A DNA stretch of 64,000 nucleotides from Arthrobacter sp. Soil736 (GCF_001428005.1 NZ_LMSB01000002.1:83950-147949); one strand, 5' to 3'. Shown: positions 18,371 to 27,636, numbered from the stretch's first letter. The notes: generated by a model from the sequence alone, not told the origin. A program made the numbers and translations.

Positions 18371-18425
18371 GTGGAACGGTCCAACGCTAAATCAAGACTT
18401 GACCAAATGTCAATAGACCGTTCCA
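18371..18425 (-). promoter_or_regulatory. Operon promoter flanked by two LacI-type operators
   Basis: On the minus strand a TTGACA -35 (18413-18408) is followed, after 18 bases, by TAGCGT (18389-18384). Just upstream of the -35 lies TGGAACGGTCTA (18425-18414), and overlapping the far side of the -10 lies TGGACCGTTCCA (18383-18372). The latter is a near-perfect palindrome with a central CG, as LacI-family proteins prefer. The arrangement fits repression by the LacI regulator encoded in the operon. A TTGAC-N5-GTCAA inverted repeat (18399-18413) overlaps the -35. Confidence 0.6.
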
Positions 18426-18502
18426 ATTGAGATTGACGATAAATTATCGATGACCGTTGCCCCCTGTTTCTTAGCTAACCGCGCACCGTCGCGAGGAGAA
18501 CG

Positions 18503-19363
18503 ATGACGTACTCAAGCACCCCCGAACTAACCGCAACCTGCTGGACCAGCGCAGGAAATATCGCGCCTTTGAGCAACCCCGAGACGAGCCCCATCCCTAT
18601 CGGCGAGCGTTTGGCAGCCATCGCCTCCACCGGATGGGCAGGGTTCGGATTGGTCCACGATGACCTTGTTGCCGCGAGGGACACAATCGGCTTCTCCGGG
18701 CTCAGGAGACTCATCGACCAAGCAGGCTTCCGCCATGTTGAAGTCGAGTTACTCAACAACTGGTGGGACGAATCCCGCTCCCACGAGTGGGGGCCGCAGT
18801 TCGACCTGCTCCTCGATGCTGCCGAAACACTGGGGGCGCGCTTCATCAAGGTCGGAACGGCGTTCAGCGAGCCCTTGGATGATCTTGATTTCCTGGTAGA
18901 GCCACTACGACGCCTGACAACGGAAGCCTCGAAAAGGGGGACCCGCGTCGCTCTCGAGCCCATGCCGTTTTCGATGGTCGGCTCGCTGCCGGCGGCCGCC
19001 GGCCTCATGCGATCCGTTGATATGCCGGAATGCGGCCTGGTCGTTGACTACTGGCATGTCTTCCGGGCCGGAACAAGCCTGGATGAGCTGTCCCGCAGCC
19101 TCACCGCCGACCAGGTTTTCGGGGTAGAACTCAATGACGCGGATGCGGACATAAAAGGAACCCTCTTCGAAGACACCCGCGACAATCGCCGTCTTTGTGG
19201 AGAGGGCGACCAAGACGTCACCGGGTTTATCACAACGCTCCAGGCCATCGGCTTCAAGGGACCCTGGGGCGTGGAAATCCTCTCCAAACAACACCGCACA
19301 CGTCCTGTTCGCGAAGCGCTGGAATCCGCCTACTCGACGGCATTGTCATGCTTCCCGGCCTAA
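18503..19363 (+). CDS. Sugar phosphate isomerase/epimerase family protein (AP_endonuc_2)
   Basis: This 286-aa TIM-barrel protein is related to IolE/IolI and has likely metal ligands in VALEPMPF, GLVVDYWHVFR, FGVELNDAD and WGVEILSK. It is transcribed away from the inositol-like operon and shares its regulatory region. The ATG follows GAGGAG. It may isomerise an inosose or related ketose that feeds the operon. Exact activity is unknown. Confidence 0.85.
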   Translation: MTYSSTPELTATCWTSAGNIAPLSNPETSPIPIGERLAAIASTGWAGFGLVHDDLVAARDTIGFSGLRRLIDQAGFRHVEVELLNNWWDESRSHEWGPQFDLLLDAAETLGARFIKVGTAFSEPLDDLDFLVEPLRRLTTEASKRGTRVALEPMPFSMVGSLPAAAGLMRSVDMPECGLVVDYWHVFRAGTSLDELSRSLTADQVFGVELNDADADIKGTLFEDTRDNRRLCGEGDQDVTGFITTLQAIGFKGPWGVEILSKQHRTRPVREALESAYSTALSCFPA

Positions 19364-19464
19364 CGCGCCTTACGGTCACTTCGGCCACTTCGGTCACGGT
19401 CGGAGCTGGCACAGTTGCTGCGCCGGCCGCGACCGGTGCCCCCATCAGTACCGGGGCCAAGCGG

Positions 19465-19683
19465 ATGCACCTCCAGCACGACTGGGTGGCACTACTCGGC
19501 GAAGTGATCCAAGTCCGGCTGGATGACAGAACGGTCCGCACCGGACGCGTCGACGGCGTCACCCAGGACGGAGCGATCCTCTGGATCGAGGGACACGGCG
19601 CCGAGCCCCGCACGATGTTCGAGCGCTGCGAAGGGTTCACCGCCTGGATCGAGTACAAATGGGATTCCGAGGGATGCCGCTAG
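19465..19683 (+). CDS. Small hypothetical protein (72 aa)
   Basis: From the ATG at 19465 the frame encodes a compact acidic protein with HDWVALLGEVIQVRLDDRTV and GAILWIEGHGAEPRTMFE, which looks like a small beta-barrel (Sm- or SH3-like). The open frame extends upstream through a low-complexity Thr/Ala stretch that is unlikely to be translated. The family is not recognised. Confidence 0.55.
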   Translation: MHLQHDWVALLGEVIQVRLDDRTVRTGRVDGVTQDGAILWIEGHGAEPRTMFERCEGFTAWIEYKWDSEGCR

Positions 19684-19895
19684 CTTCATTGCCGTCCGGG
19701 TCGCCCTGAGCGTCGCGATACCGGCGCTTGTACTTCTCGCGGCTGGCCGGCCGGACCTCATGATCTACGCCGTGTTCGGCGCCCTGACCGGCATGCACGG
19801 CCGTGCCGAGTCACACCAACTGCGGCTCAAGCACCAGGCGCTGGCCGCCGCAGCTCTTGGCCGGCGTCTCCGTGGGTCCATTCTTATCGGTGTGC
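19665..19895 (+). pseudogene. FUSC-family membrane protein, N-terminal remnant
   Basis: The frame RVALSVAIPALVLLAAGRPD then IYAVFGALTGMHGRAESHQL is the start of an FUSC/aromatic-acid-exporter-type membrane protein. It then shifts frame (LLAGVSVGPFL continues in another frame near 19855) and stops where homology to the neighbouring HA gene begins. Only about 75 residues remain of a protein normally several hundred long. Confidence 0.6.
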
Positions 19896-20286
19896 CCCGC
19901 CAGCCCGACAGCACTGCCAGGGCCTGACGGTAGGCCGGTGCAAGTGTCCCGTCCGCGGCTTCGCGGCGGCGCCGCTGAAGCCAGGCAGCCAGGGTCCGCT
20001 CCGATACGTCGACTGAGCCTCTGGCCGGGTACCTGCCGGTGTCCTGCACGAATGCGACGAGCTGCTGAAGGCGTTCCCGCCCCTGCCCGGTGACCGCGGG
20101 TTTCCGGGCAGCCGCGTCATGCTCGCTTTGCATGCCGGGGTCCTGTGTCCGCGCGAGTCCGAGGTGGTAGCCCACGGTCGCCGGCGCGGCACCGGTGAGG
20201 TCGGCGATATGCCCCCGGCTCAGGCCCCTCCGGTACATGAGCACCCACTCCTGGTAAGGAGCGCTGCGCCGCGGAGTAGCCGTCAC
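19765..20286 (-). CDS. Helicase-associated (HA) domain protein, 3'-truncated and chimeric
   Basis: The protein starts at GTG 20286 (TATPRRSAPYQEWVLMYRRG), has a helix-turn-helix-like part (HIADLTGAAPATVGYHLGLA) and one helicase-associated-type repeat (RLQQLVAFVQDTGRYPARGS ... ERTLAAWLQRRRREAADGTL). A homologue at 43.8-44.4 kb keeps a second such repeat that is missing here. After WRGTP, at about 19895, the frame runs antisense through the FUSC remnant and ends in meaningless Arg-rich sequence. The gene is therefore broken at a recombination junction. HA domains are often nucleic-acid binding; the role here is unknown. Confidence 0.6.
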   Translation of the reverse strand: MTATPRRSAPYQEWVLMYRRGLSRGHIADLTGAAPATVGYHLGLARTQDPGMQSEHDAAARKPAVTGQGRERLQQLVAFVQDTGRYPARGSVDVSERTLAAWLQRRRREAADGTLAPAYRQALAVLSGWRGTPIRMDPRRRRPRAAAASAWCLSRSWCDSARPCMPVRAPNTA

Positions 20287-20359
20287 GGGTCCATCCTTCC
20301 TAAAGGCCCAGCCGAATCCGGAATCCACGAGCGTCCGCTGCACTCAGGTACGCAGGCCG

Positions 20360-20644
20360 CTAGGTCGTCCGCTGGCTGTCCGTCTCCGGGAATTCACGGA
20401 GTGTGGCCGCTACGGCTCTGACCGCCGCCGGGTCTTCGGTCCAAGGCCGGCCTGTCCGGGTGCAGGCCTGGAAGTTGGACACTCGTGAGTTCTTGGCAGC
20501 CTCAGTGAGTTCTGCCCACGCTGCGCTCAGTTCGTCCTGGAGCTCCGGTGACATGGGCGCATCCGGGACAGGTGCTGCCGCCCCAACTGGACTCACGGGT
20601 GCCTCGGTTGCCGCTTTTCGCTGAAAAAGACTTCTAAGACCCAT
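20360..20644 (-). CDS. Hypothetical 94-aa protein of the HA module
   Basis: This is an intact frame starting MGLRSLFQRK, with a Pro/Ala-rich linker and a C-terminal region ending PAAVRAVAATLREFPETD. The last 20 codons are repeated, with small changes, just before the second HA gene (43.63-43.70 kb), so this gene and the HA gene travel together. No known family was recognised. Confidence 0.6.
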   Translation of the reverse strand: MGLRSLFQRKAATEAPVSPVGAAAPVPDAPMSPELQDELSAAWAELTEAAKNSRVSNFQACTRTGRPWTEDPAAVRAVAATLREFPETDSQRTT

Positions 20645-20939
20645 TTCTGTTCCCCGTTCCCCTTACCAGAGTATCAATGCCCCCTTAACGCGTCCGGGAC
20701 TCCGAACCCGGAAGACTGAAATTGCCCTGTTCAGCCCAGCAATATAGACATCGCCGGCTGCGCCGCCCGGCCTGCCAAGGGCAATAGTCCCAAGCTAGAC
20801 GAAGGGCATGCTCGCAGGCTCGCACCTGTTGTGTCCACGACGATGCCCCTACGGGGTCAATTGAACTTTGCAGACCGGCTCAGGCCGGTGTCACAGGCTC
20901 GGCTGCAATTCTGAACAACAGACGGGGTTGCTGATTCCT
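20645..20939. other. Gene-free stretch
   Basis: No frame with a supported start or product was found. It probably holds the promoter of the leftward 94-aa gene near its left end. Confidence 0.35.
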
Positions 20940-21074
20940 TTACCGGTCATTTCCCGGCGTCACGATTTCCAGGAAGGCCTCCGTGGCTGAAGAGAGGACG
21001 CCAGTGCGGTGGGACAGGATAATGGGCGTCCCAGAGGGGGAAGGATCGGGCGCAACACGCAGTCTCCGATGTTT
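20940..21074 (-). pseudogene. Possible LysR-type regulator C-terminal remnant
   Basis: A short minus frame ending PIILSHRTGVLSSATEAFLE plus a few residues resembles the end of a LysR effector domain. No start or upstream part is present. The assignment rests on one motif only. Confidence 0.3.
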
Positions 21075-21164
21075 CATCCCATCATTGGAATCCACCACAG
21101 GGCGTAGCCTGCTCCTCCAGCGACCAGCGGCATGATTCCTTCAGTACTCCGGGCGCCTCTCCCC

Positions 21165-21225
21165 CGCGATGCATAGGCATGGCCAGAGGACAGCCAGAGT
21201 CCGCACCAACTCTTAGCTCAGGGGG
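21165..21225 (+). repeat. Dispersed repeat segment A, copy 1
   Basis: About 60 bases around AGGACAGCCAGAGTCCGC are closely repeated in the same orientation at 42561-42620. Both copies lie upstream of a larger repeat (23.34 and 42.85 kb). Confidence 0.55.
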
Positions 21226-21399
21226 CACATCAGGTCAGGGAGGGTTTCGAGGACGAGCGCCTACTTGGCGGCAAGTCAGCCACAGCTCCATGCATACTCA
21301 GTTAAGGTCAAGCGTGCTTCACTTCTTAAGGTACATATCGAGCAATCAGCCGGCGCGCGTCCCAACGCGACCGCCACCATGAGACGAGGAACCACTGCC

Positions 21400-22026
21400 A
21401 TGGAGCTGAAGGTCAACATCCAGGTGTCCGTCGACGGCGTCTACCAGTCCAACGGCGGACGTCATCCCGACTTCGACCCGGGCATGGAGAGAGGCGGCTG
21501 GGCCAGGCCGCTGTTCGACGACGAGTCGCTGGCCTACGTCGGCGACTACTACGAGCGCGCCGACGCGTTCCTTTTCGGCCGACGCACGTACGAGATGTTC
21601 GCCTGGTCCTGGGGAACCGGCACCTGGGGCTCCGACCAGGGCGACAACCCGATCTCCACGGCCTTGAACACCAGGCCGAAGTACGTTGCATCCACCACCC
21701 TCACCGACCCGGCCTGGGCGAACACGACCGTGCTCTCCGGGGACCTCGCCAGCGCGATCCGCGAGCTCAAGACCCCGCCCGGCGGCGAACTGCAGGTGCA
21801 CGGCAGCGGCGCACTCGCCCGCTGGCTGCTGGCAAACGACCTCGTCGACGAGCTCACCCTGCTCGTGTGCCCCGTGATCGTCGGCCAGGGCGCGCGACTG
21901 TTCCCCGAACACGGCCCCGATCTGGCGCTCGAACTGGTAGCGACGCGGGCCTTCCCGAAGGGAATCATCCTGCAGACGTACCGGCCCGCCGGACTCCCCC
22001 GGTACGCGTCCGACCCCACCAAGTGA
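21400..22026 (+). CDS. Dihydrofolate reductase-family protein (RibD C-terminal-like), copy 1
   Basis: The 208-aa protein has the RibD/DHFR-like fold markers QVSVDGVYQSNG, FLFGRRTYEMF, ELQVHGSGALARWLL and LLVCPVIVGQG. The ATG at 21400 follows a GAGG site. Family members are usually uncharacterised NADPH-dependent reductases. This is the only intact one of three tandem paralogues. Confidence 0.85.
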   Translation: MELKVNIQVSVDGVYQSNGGRHPDFDPGMERGGWARPLFDDESLAYVGDYYERADAFLFGRRTYEMFAWSWGTGTWGSDQGDNPISTALNTRPKYVASTTLTDPAWANTTVLSGDLASAIRELKTPPGGELQVHGSGALARWLLANDLVDELTLLVCPVIVGQGARLFPEHGPDLALELVATRAFPKGIILQTYRPAGLPRYASDPTK

Positions 22027-22042
22027 GAATCAGGAGACCATC

Positions 22043-22650
22043 ATGACTGCCATCTACACCTGGGACGTGTTCACCACCCTCGACGGCTTCGGCTCGTACA
22101 AAGCCCACGGCGACTGGGGTGGTTACTGGGGCAAACAAGGTCCCGAGTTCCTGGATCGCCGCGTCGCGCAGTACGGCGAGGAACTCCGGCTGGTCCTCGG
22201 AGCGAACACGTTCCGGATGTTCCAGCGGTTCCTCGGAAGCTCACCCGGGATTCAGAGGCCATCGATCCCGTGAACACCAGAATGAAGCACCAGCCCACGA
22301 CGGTGCTCTCGTCCACGCTGGAAGAGCCTCTCGACTGGCCTGATGCGACTCTGGCACGCGGCGACGCCGCCGATGTCGTCGCACGGCTCAAAGATGAATC
22401 CGAGATCCCGCTTCGCTCGCACGGCAGCCTCTCGCTGAACCGGACCCTCATGGCCGCCGGCCTCGTCGACCGGCTCCAGGTGACCATCTTCCCGGTGATC
22501 AGCGGCCAGACCGGAGACGCACCGATCTTCGCCGGTGCCGCCGACTTCGACCTGGAGCTGGTCGAGAGTCGCACGCTCGACGGCCGCACCCAAGAACTCC
22601 TCTACCTTCCCGCTCGGCATCACAGACAGAACACCGCGAGGAGAATCACC
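22043..22650 (+). pseudogene. DHFR-family protein, copy 2, frameshifted
   Basis: The N-terminal part (WDVFTTLDGFGSYKAHGDWG, then LVLGANTFRMFQRFLG) is in one frame and the rest (DPVNTRMKHQP, LRSHGSLSLNRTLMAAGLVD, FPVISGQTGD) in another. The break is near ACCCGGGA at about 22244. The second part has no stop before the next paralogue, so it reads in frame into copy 3. The order of motifs shows that it was one gene of about 190 codons. Confidence 0.75.
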
Positions 22651-23060
22651 ATGAGCAAGGCCATCCTGTACATGTCGATGTCTCTCGACGGCTACATCGC
22701 AGGTCCCGACGATGGCCCGGACAACGGGCTCGGAACCGGCGGTCTCCGGTCGATGTCTCTCGACGGCTACATCGCAGGTCCCGACGATGGCCCGGACAAC
22801 GGGCTCGGAACCGGCGGTCTCCGACTTCACGAGTGGCTGGGCGAGCCCGTCTCCGACTATCCCCACTTCGACCCGCCGGGGGTCAGCGGACAGGTCCTCG
22901 CCGAGTCAATGGCGACCGGCGCGGTCGTCGTCGGCCGCAAGACCGTTGACTACGCCAGCCACTGGGGCGGCGACTGTTCGGCGCAGAACGCGCCGAACTG
23001 GAGCTGACGCGCGTAATCGACGCACCCGGCGTCACGCACATGCACTACCGGGTGGCGTAG
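22651..23060 (+). pseudogene. DHFR-family protein, copy 3, internally duplicated and deleted
   Basis: The start ATG follows GAGGAG. The N-terminal motif MSLDGYIAGPDDGPDNGLG occurs twice because 75 bases are duplicated exactly. After VVVGRKTVDYASHWGGD the middle of the protein is missing and the C-terminal end (ELELTRVIDAPGVTHMHYRV) follows in another frame. The gene therefore cannot make a normal product; the translated frame ends after about 119 residues. Confidence 0.75.
22674..22823 (+). repeat. Exact 75-bp tandem duplication inside DHFR copy 3
   Basis: Units 22674-22748 and 22749-22823 are identical, adjacent and 25 codons long. The lack of divergence points to a recent slippage or recombination event, or an assembly effect. 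Confidence 0.85.
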
Positions 23061-23337
23061 CGCCTCCCGCCGCGTCGGACCGGCCGAGCAGCCCTTCCCG
23101 CGATGCGCCGGGGCTACTCGCCTGCGGCCGCGACCGCGTCGAGAGATCGTCACCAGCCATCCTGACGGTCTGTCGCCCCGCGCCTGGCATGTGCCGACCC
23201 GACCCACCCGCTAGCGGAACCGATAAAAGCCCCGACCCGGGGGCATCCAAGAGCACCAGACCCGACCCAACCTTCTTCTCAGAGGTGGGTAGCCGAAGCT
23301 CCCCTTTTCCCCAGACGATTTACAGGGGCCCGGGTCG

Positions 23338-23660
23338 CACCGGCTCGATATCAGCCGCTGAGCAGCTGTATGTTCCGGGAGCAAAGCATCATTCTGCGCC
23401 GACGGTGGGCTGTTCTCCCCCAAACCTGCGACTCTCAAGGGCCGCAGCCCGATTCCGGTGAGCAGAAGTTTGCGGCCGGTTGAACTCTCATCGGCGCATC
23501 GAATACCTCAAATTGAACATTGGTGATCACAAACTATTTGCCGGAGATGGGTAGCAGAAATGGCTTTGACCTGCGGAAATGCGCGAAATTGCCCCGTTTT
23601 GAACCCATATAAAATTCCAGATTTTCTTTCCAGTGATTGTTGTTTTGGGAGGTGGGTGTC
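23338..23660 (+). repeat. Dispersed repeat segment B, copy 1 (about 0.32 kb)
   Basis: The stretch from GCTCGATATCAGCCGCTGAG through TTTGACCTGCGGAAAT to GGAGGTGGGT is repeated, clearly diverged, in the same orientation at 42845-43165. It has no convincing reading frame. The AT-rich end (CCATATAAAAT) and the terminal GGAGGTGGGT suggest a mobile or regulatory element of unknown kind. Confidence 0.6.
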
Positions 23661-23835
23661 CCCTATGCAGCTTGAGGGGAAGTGCTTAAGCACAACCCTG
23701 GAAATATAGGGAGCCAGAAACCCGCGTAGCGAGTCCTTGACTCGGAGCTTGTGGGCATGAGACGACGCCCGCCCGGCCTCCACATCGATGGTCCGATAAT
23801 AATTGCACCCACACTGTACGGCGCTACGTCAGACT

Positions 23836-24030
23836 TCAATCGTCGACGACGAGGCGCAGCACCGGTCGCTGATCGGCCTCCCCGAGCAGGTCCCGCACCA
23901 GCCTGGGGCTGATCTTAAGGAGTTCGGCGAAAGCGGGTACGCCTGAACCATGGTCTGCGGCCAGCTCGGTAGCCTTCTTCAAAAGCGTCGGCACCTCCCC
24001 GGGTAAGCGCTCGTCGAGTCCGCTGACGGA
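23836..24030 (-). pseudogene. C-terminal gene fragment, family uncertain
   Basis: An open minus frame without a start codon reads LPGEVPTLLKKATELAADHG, FAELLKISPRLVRDLLGE and RPVLRLVVDD before the stop. It has strong coding character and looks like the tail of a regulatory or ImmA-like protein, but only the tail is left. A TGA closes the frame upstream. Confidence 0.45.
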
Positions 24031-24174
24031 TCATAGATCATGGCCAGACATAGGCTGCGAACAGTTCGGCTCGGGTGCTGAGGACCTTCGTCGGGCCTGG
24101 CGGGTATTTCAGTCATCACATTCCTGGTCAGCTTTTCCCAGAGGGTCGAATAATCCTGCGCGCCCCGAAGGGAG

Positions 24175-24672
24175 TTACCTCAAACGCTTTTCAAAGCAAA
24201 AGGAGAAGGGAATGGCACTTGCATAGGGCTCATACACCGGGATGCGCGTGTACCCCAGTTTCGAGTACAGGGCGACAGCTTCGGGCTGCCGATCCCCGGT
24301 CTGAAGAATGACCCGAAAGGCTCCCCCGCGTTCCGCGATCGCTTCGATCTCCCCCATCAGCAGGCTGGCCACACCCCGGCCTCGTTCGCTCTCAAGCACC
24401 ACGACCCGCTTGACTTCCCACTCCCCGTTCAGTGACCGGAGGGCAGCGTGGGCCACCGACGCGGTGTCATCCGACACTGCCAGGACGGTCGCGAGCACGT
24501 CACTCGGATCAACGGCCAAGGCCCTGAGCGCAGCGTCCCGCCTGGGACCAGGCCGCAGGTGGTGCGCATACCTGCTGTAGAGGTCCTCCTCCAGGATCCG
24601 TTGGAGCGCCACAGCACGCTCATCCGTCCAACGGACCTGTTCAAACTTCACAGCTGGCACCGGGCACTCCAT
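24175..24672 (-). CDS. GNAT-family N-acetyltransferase
   Basis: This 165-aa protein has the acetyl-CoA motif SERGRGVASLLM and the following LYSKLGYTRIPVY typical of the fold. The substrate is unknown. The frame is intact and its start at 24672 gives a normal family length. Confidence 0.85.
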   Translation of the reverse strand: MECPVPAVKFEQVRWTDERAVALQRILEEDLYSRYAHHLRPGPRRDAALRALAVDPSDVLATVLAVSDDTASVAHAALRSLNGEWEVKRVVVLESERGRGVASLLMGEIEAIAERGGAFRVILQTGDRQPEAVALYSKLGYTRIPVYEPYASAIPFSFCFEKRLR

Positions 24673-24740
24673 TTCTCATGGCTCTAAGGTCAGCGAGGGC
24701 TGATGTTCCCCGCTTGAACTGCTTTGGATCGTCAGCAGGA

Positions 24741-25556
24741 TCAGGCAGGAAGCCTGTTGAGCTTGCGGAGCTGCTGGTCGAACATCCGGACGGGCACGAG
24801 ACGGCGCATGGTCGACACGCTTGCGGTGCGGGAGCTGCCGGCGTATCTCACCTTGGGGTTCTTGTCAGTAGCGGCGGCGAGGATCGCCTTTGCCACCGTC
24901 GCGGGGTCATCGCCATCCTTGATCTCGCCGATCATATACTCCTCAAACACCTGGCGTCGCTCGGCGTACACCGGCAGCGGGCGGTCCGGCCTGATGCTGT
25001 TGGCCTCAAAAGAGGTGTTGGTCCACGCAGGCTCGACCAGGGTGACCCGCACACCGAACTCCCGGAGCTCGTGATCGAGGGACTCCGAGTACCCCTCCAC
25101 AGCGTGCTTCGATGCCGCGTACACGGCCATGTACGGTTGCGGGATGATCCCGAGGATCGACGACATGTTCACGATGCGGCCGCTCTTCTGGGCCCGCATG
25201 ATGGGAAGGACTGCGTTGGTCACGCGAATGACCCCGAACACGTTGATATCGAAGACGTGCTGGGCCTGCACCGCGGAACTCTCCTCAGCCGCACCCGAAG
25301 ATCCGATACCTGCGTTGTTGACCAAAACGTCGATGCGCCCGTGCGCCTGGACTACCTCTGCGATCGCTTTTTCGACCGACGAGTCGCTGGCCACGTCGAG
25401 ATCAACGAACTGCACTCCACTGACCCGCTCGGCCCGCGATGCGTTGCGGCTCGTGCCGATTACTTTGAATCCTGCTTCCACAAGCGCGACGGCGGCCGCC
25501 TTGCCGATGCCTGTCGACGCCCCCGTCACGATGGCTACTTTTTGTGTTGATGCCAT
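24741..25556 (-). CDS. SDR-family oxidoreductase
   Basis: This 271-aa classical SDR has TGASTGIGKAAA for NAD(P), LVNNAGIG, and Ser/Tyr/Lys in NMSSILGIIPQPYMAVYAASK. ATG 25556 is chosen because GGAGG lies 5 bases upstream and the Rossmann motif starts at once. It is followed by the GNAT gene in the same direction. Substrate unknown. Confidence 0.9.
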   Translation of the reverse strand: MASTQKVAIVTGASTGIGKAAAVALVEAGFKVIGTSRNASRAERVSGVQFVDLDVASDSSVEKAIAEVVQAHGRIDVLVNNAGIGSSGAAEESSAVQAQHVFDINVFGVIRVTNAVLPIMRAQKSGRIVNMSSILGIIPQPYMAVYAASKHAVEGYSESLDHELREFGVRVTLVEPAWTNTSFEANSIRPDRPLPVYAERRQVFEEYMIGEIKDGDDPATVAKAILAAATDKNPKVRYAGSSRTASVSTMRRLVPVRMFDQQLRKLNRLPA

Positions 25557-26288
25557 TTCTGCCTCCAAAAGTTCGTCTCGGCCCATCGCCGACTATTCGT
25601 TACAGAACTGTAGCAGTTATGCCTCCAATTGCGCCATGACTGTCTCTATTTAGGACAATTGAGACTATCGCGTGGTCGGTTGAGGGAAACCGGGCAGGGG
25701 CCATGGTGCGTCCACTACGGGCCGAGGCGGGAACGGGGCGGCGTGAGATTCTCGACGCCGGCAACCGGCTTTCGCAGCGGATAGGGCTTCGGCGACGCAG
25801 GAGCTGCCCGACCCGATCCGTGCGGCCCATGCCCCGCAAGCTCCAGTCCCTCGTGGCTCTGCACCTCGTCAACGAGGGGTGGGACTTTCTACTTGAGGCT
25901 GCAGGACGAGCCCGACACAGGTATCGCCCAGTAAGGTGTCGATGGCCAGTGTTTCGCGTTCGATTTCCATCTTCCTGGCATCTCTCTGCATGGCCTAACT
26001 CGTGCTCCAGCTCTATTCCGAAGGCTGGGAACGGATATCAGCGGCAAGGCCAAACGACAGGCGCAAAAAGGCAACGGTTGGCCCTGAACTTCCTGGTGCA
26101 GACACAGAGAGGCCTACCCAGTGGAGGAATCCATTTCCAGGGCTCCCGGCGGAGAGTCCGCCAAGGTTCTCCGCCGCACCTGGCCCGGATGCTCGCTGCA
26201 TCCTCAACCCACGATCGGCTTGGTAGATATCTTACGGGGACAGTTATCGGCACTAAACAATCACGTTCAGGATGGGCGAAATCGGCCG
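25557..26288. other. Gene-free or decayed stretch
   Basis: No frame has a supported start. A short plus-strand motif RREILDAGNRLSQR (near 25740) recalls a TetR N-terminus but leads nowhere. The stretch probably carries decayed gene pieces and the SDR promoter. Confidence 0.3.
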
Positions 26289-26867
26289 TCAGTTTCGTCT
26301 TCCGGTTCCGTGAAGCAAGGTGTCGATGACCAGTGTGGCGAGTGTATCCGTAGCATTTGCGTCCGGATCTTGATCTTCGGGGAATCTCTGCAGGGCCTCG
26401 CTCATGAGCGCGTAGTACACCTGCCGCGTCCATTCCAGGTCTGCGGCCGGATGGAGCAGCCCGTCACGCTGCGCTCTGGTGAGGAGATCCATGCAGCGGG
26501 CGTTGATCCGATCCCAGATTTCCTCGGCCGCACTCGTGTCTGCCAGGGGGCTGCCAAGAGTGAATCTCCACGCGTTCTTTGTCCTCAGTACATTCGCTGT
26601 CACACGATGCAGCGCAACGAGTGGAGGGGCCGAATCGGGGTTGCCGGCTTCGATGGCGTCGGCAAGCTGTTGCTTGGCGGAGATCGCTAGAGCATCCGTG
26701 AGGGCTTTGCGATTGGCGAACCTGCGGTGGACTGTGGTCCTGGTCAGTCCTGCCCTCTCGCCGATCTGCTCCATGGAAGCGCGGGGGTCATCGGCCAGTA
26801 CTTGCTCGGCGGCTTCCAGAATGGCGCGCACACTTCGCTCAGCGTCGGCCCGTAGTGCTCGGCCCAT
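26289..26867 (-). CDS. TetR-family transcriptional regulator
   Basis: The DNA-binding domain is clear: AILEAAEQVLADDPRASMEQ then IGERAGLTRTTVHRRFANRK. A helical C-terminal ligand domain of about 120 residues follows. ATG at 26867 has GGAG six bases upstream; ATGs at 26879 and 26897 in the same frame are possible. The target may be itself or the nearby thioesterase, but no palindrome was identified. Confidence 0.87.
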   Translation of the reverse strand: MGRALRADAERSVRAILEAAEQVLADDPRASMEQIGERAGLTRTTVHRRFANRKALTDALAISAKQQLADAIEAGNPDSAPPLVALHRVTANVLRTKNAWRFTLGSPLADTSAAEEIWDRINARCMDLLTRAQRDGLLHPAADLEWTRQVYYALMSEALQRFPEDQDPDANATDTLATLVIDTLLHGTGRRN

Positions 26868-27144
26868 TGGTTTCTCCATCTTTAGGGTCATTTCCATCCT
26901 AAGGGATACTCAGCAGGAACAGATTCCGGAATAAAAAGAACAACCATGTTGCGCCTCTGACCACAACCGATACACTGTTGATGCGAATGAGCGGTGAGCG
27001 ACATGGACGCACAACACGCCACTTTAACCCCGGAGCCAACGGCGGCCTCGGCGAACACTTCGTAGCCCAGGCACTTGAACGCGGAGCCGACCGGGTCTAC
27101 GCAGGCGCTTGCCCCCCAGGAATTGCCTAACGATAGGAGCAGCA

Positions 27145-27636
27145 GTGACAGAGCGTGAACGAGTAATCGTCTGGGATGACCCCGCGGTTGGCGCGGCGGC
27201 CATGCCGAGCATGAGCGGCCTTGACTACCTGCACTCAATGATGGGCAAAAAGCTGCCGCCTCCACCCATGGGCGAACTACTGAACATGACGCTCGTTGAG
27301 GCGGCGCCGGGAACGGCCACCTTTACCTGCCACCCGGACGAATCCCATTACAACCCGATCGGCGCAGTTCACGGCGGGCTGGTGTGCACCCTGCTCGATT
27401 CGGCCCTGGGCTGCGCCGTACAGACAACCCTTCCTCAGGGCGTCGGCTACACCTCCATAGAAATCAAAGTGAACTACCTTCGCTCAATACGAGCCGGCAG
27501 CGGCCCGTTGACCTGTGTAGGTGTTGTATCGAAGGCCGGCAGCCGCGTTGCCTTCGCAGACGGCACTGTCACCGACGCCAGCGGCAAGCTGGTCGCTACC
27601 GCCACTGGGTCGCTGCTCGTCTTCCCCCTCAGCTGA
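27145..27636 (+). CDS. PaaI-family hot-dog thioesterase
   Basis: The 163-aa product has the hot-dog fold motif HYNPIGAVHGGLVCTLLDSA and SIEIKVNYLRSI, as in acyl-CoA thioesterases of the PaaI group. GTG at 27145 is preferred because AGGAG is 5 bases upstream. It probably hydrolyses an acyl- or aryl-CoA; substrate unknown. Confidence 0.88.
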   Translation: MTERERVIVWDDPAVGAAAMPSMSGLDYLHSMMGKKLPPPPMGELLNMTLVEAAPGTATFTCHPDESHYNPIGAVHGGLVCTLLDSALGCAVQTTLPQGVGYTSIEIKVNYLRSIRAGSGPLTCVGVVSKAGSRVAFADGTVTDASGKLVATATGSLLVFPLS

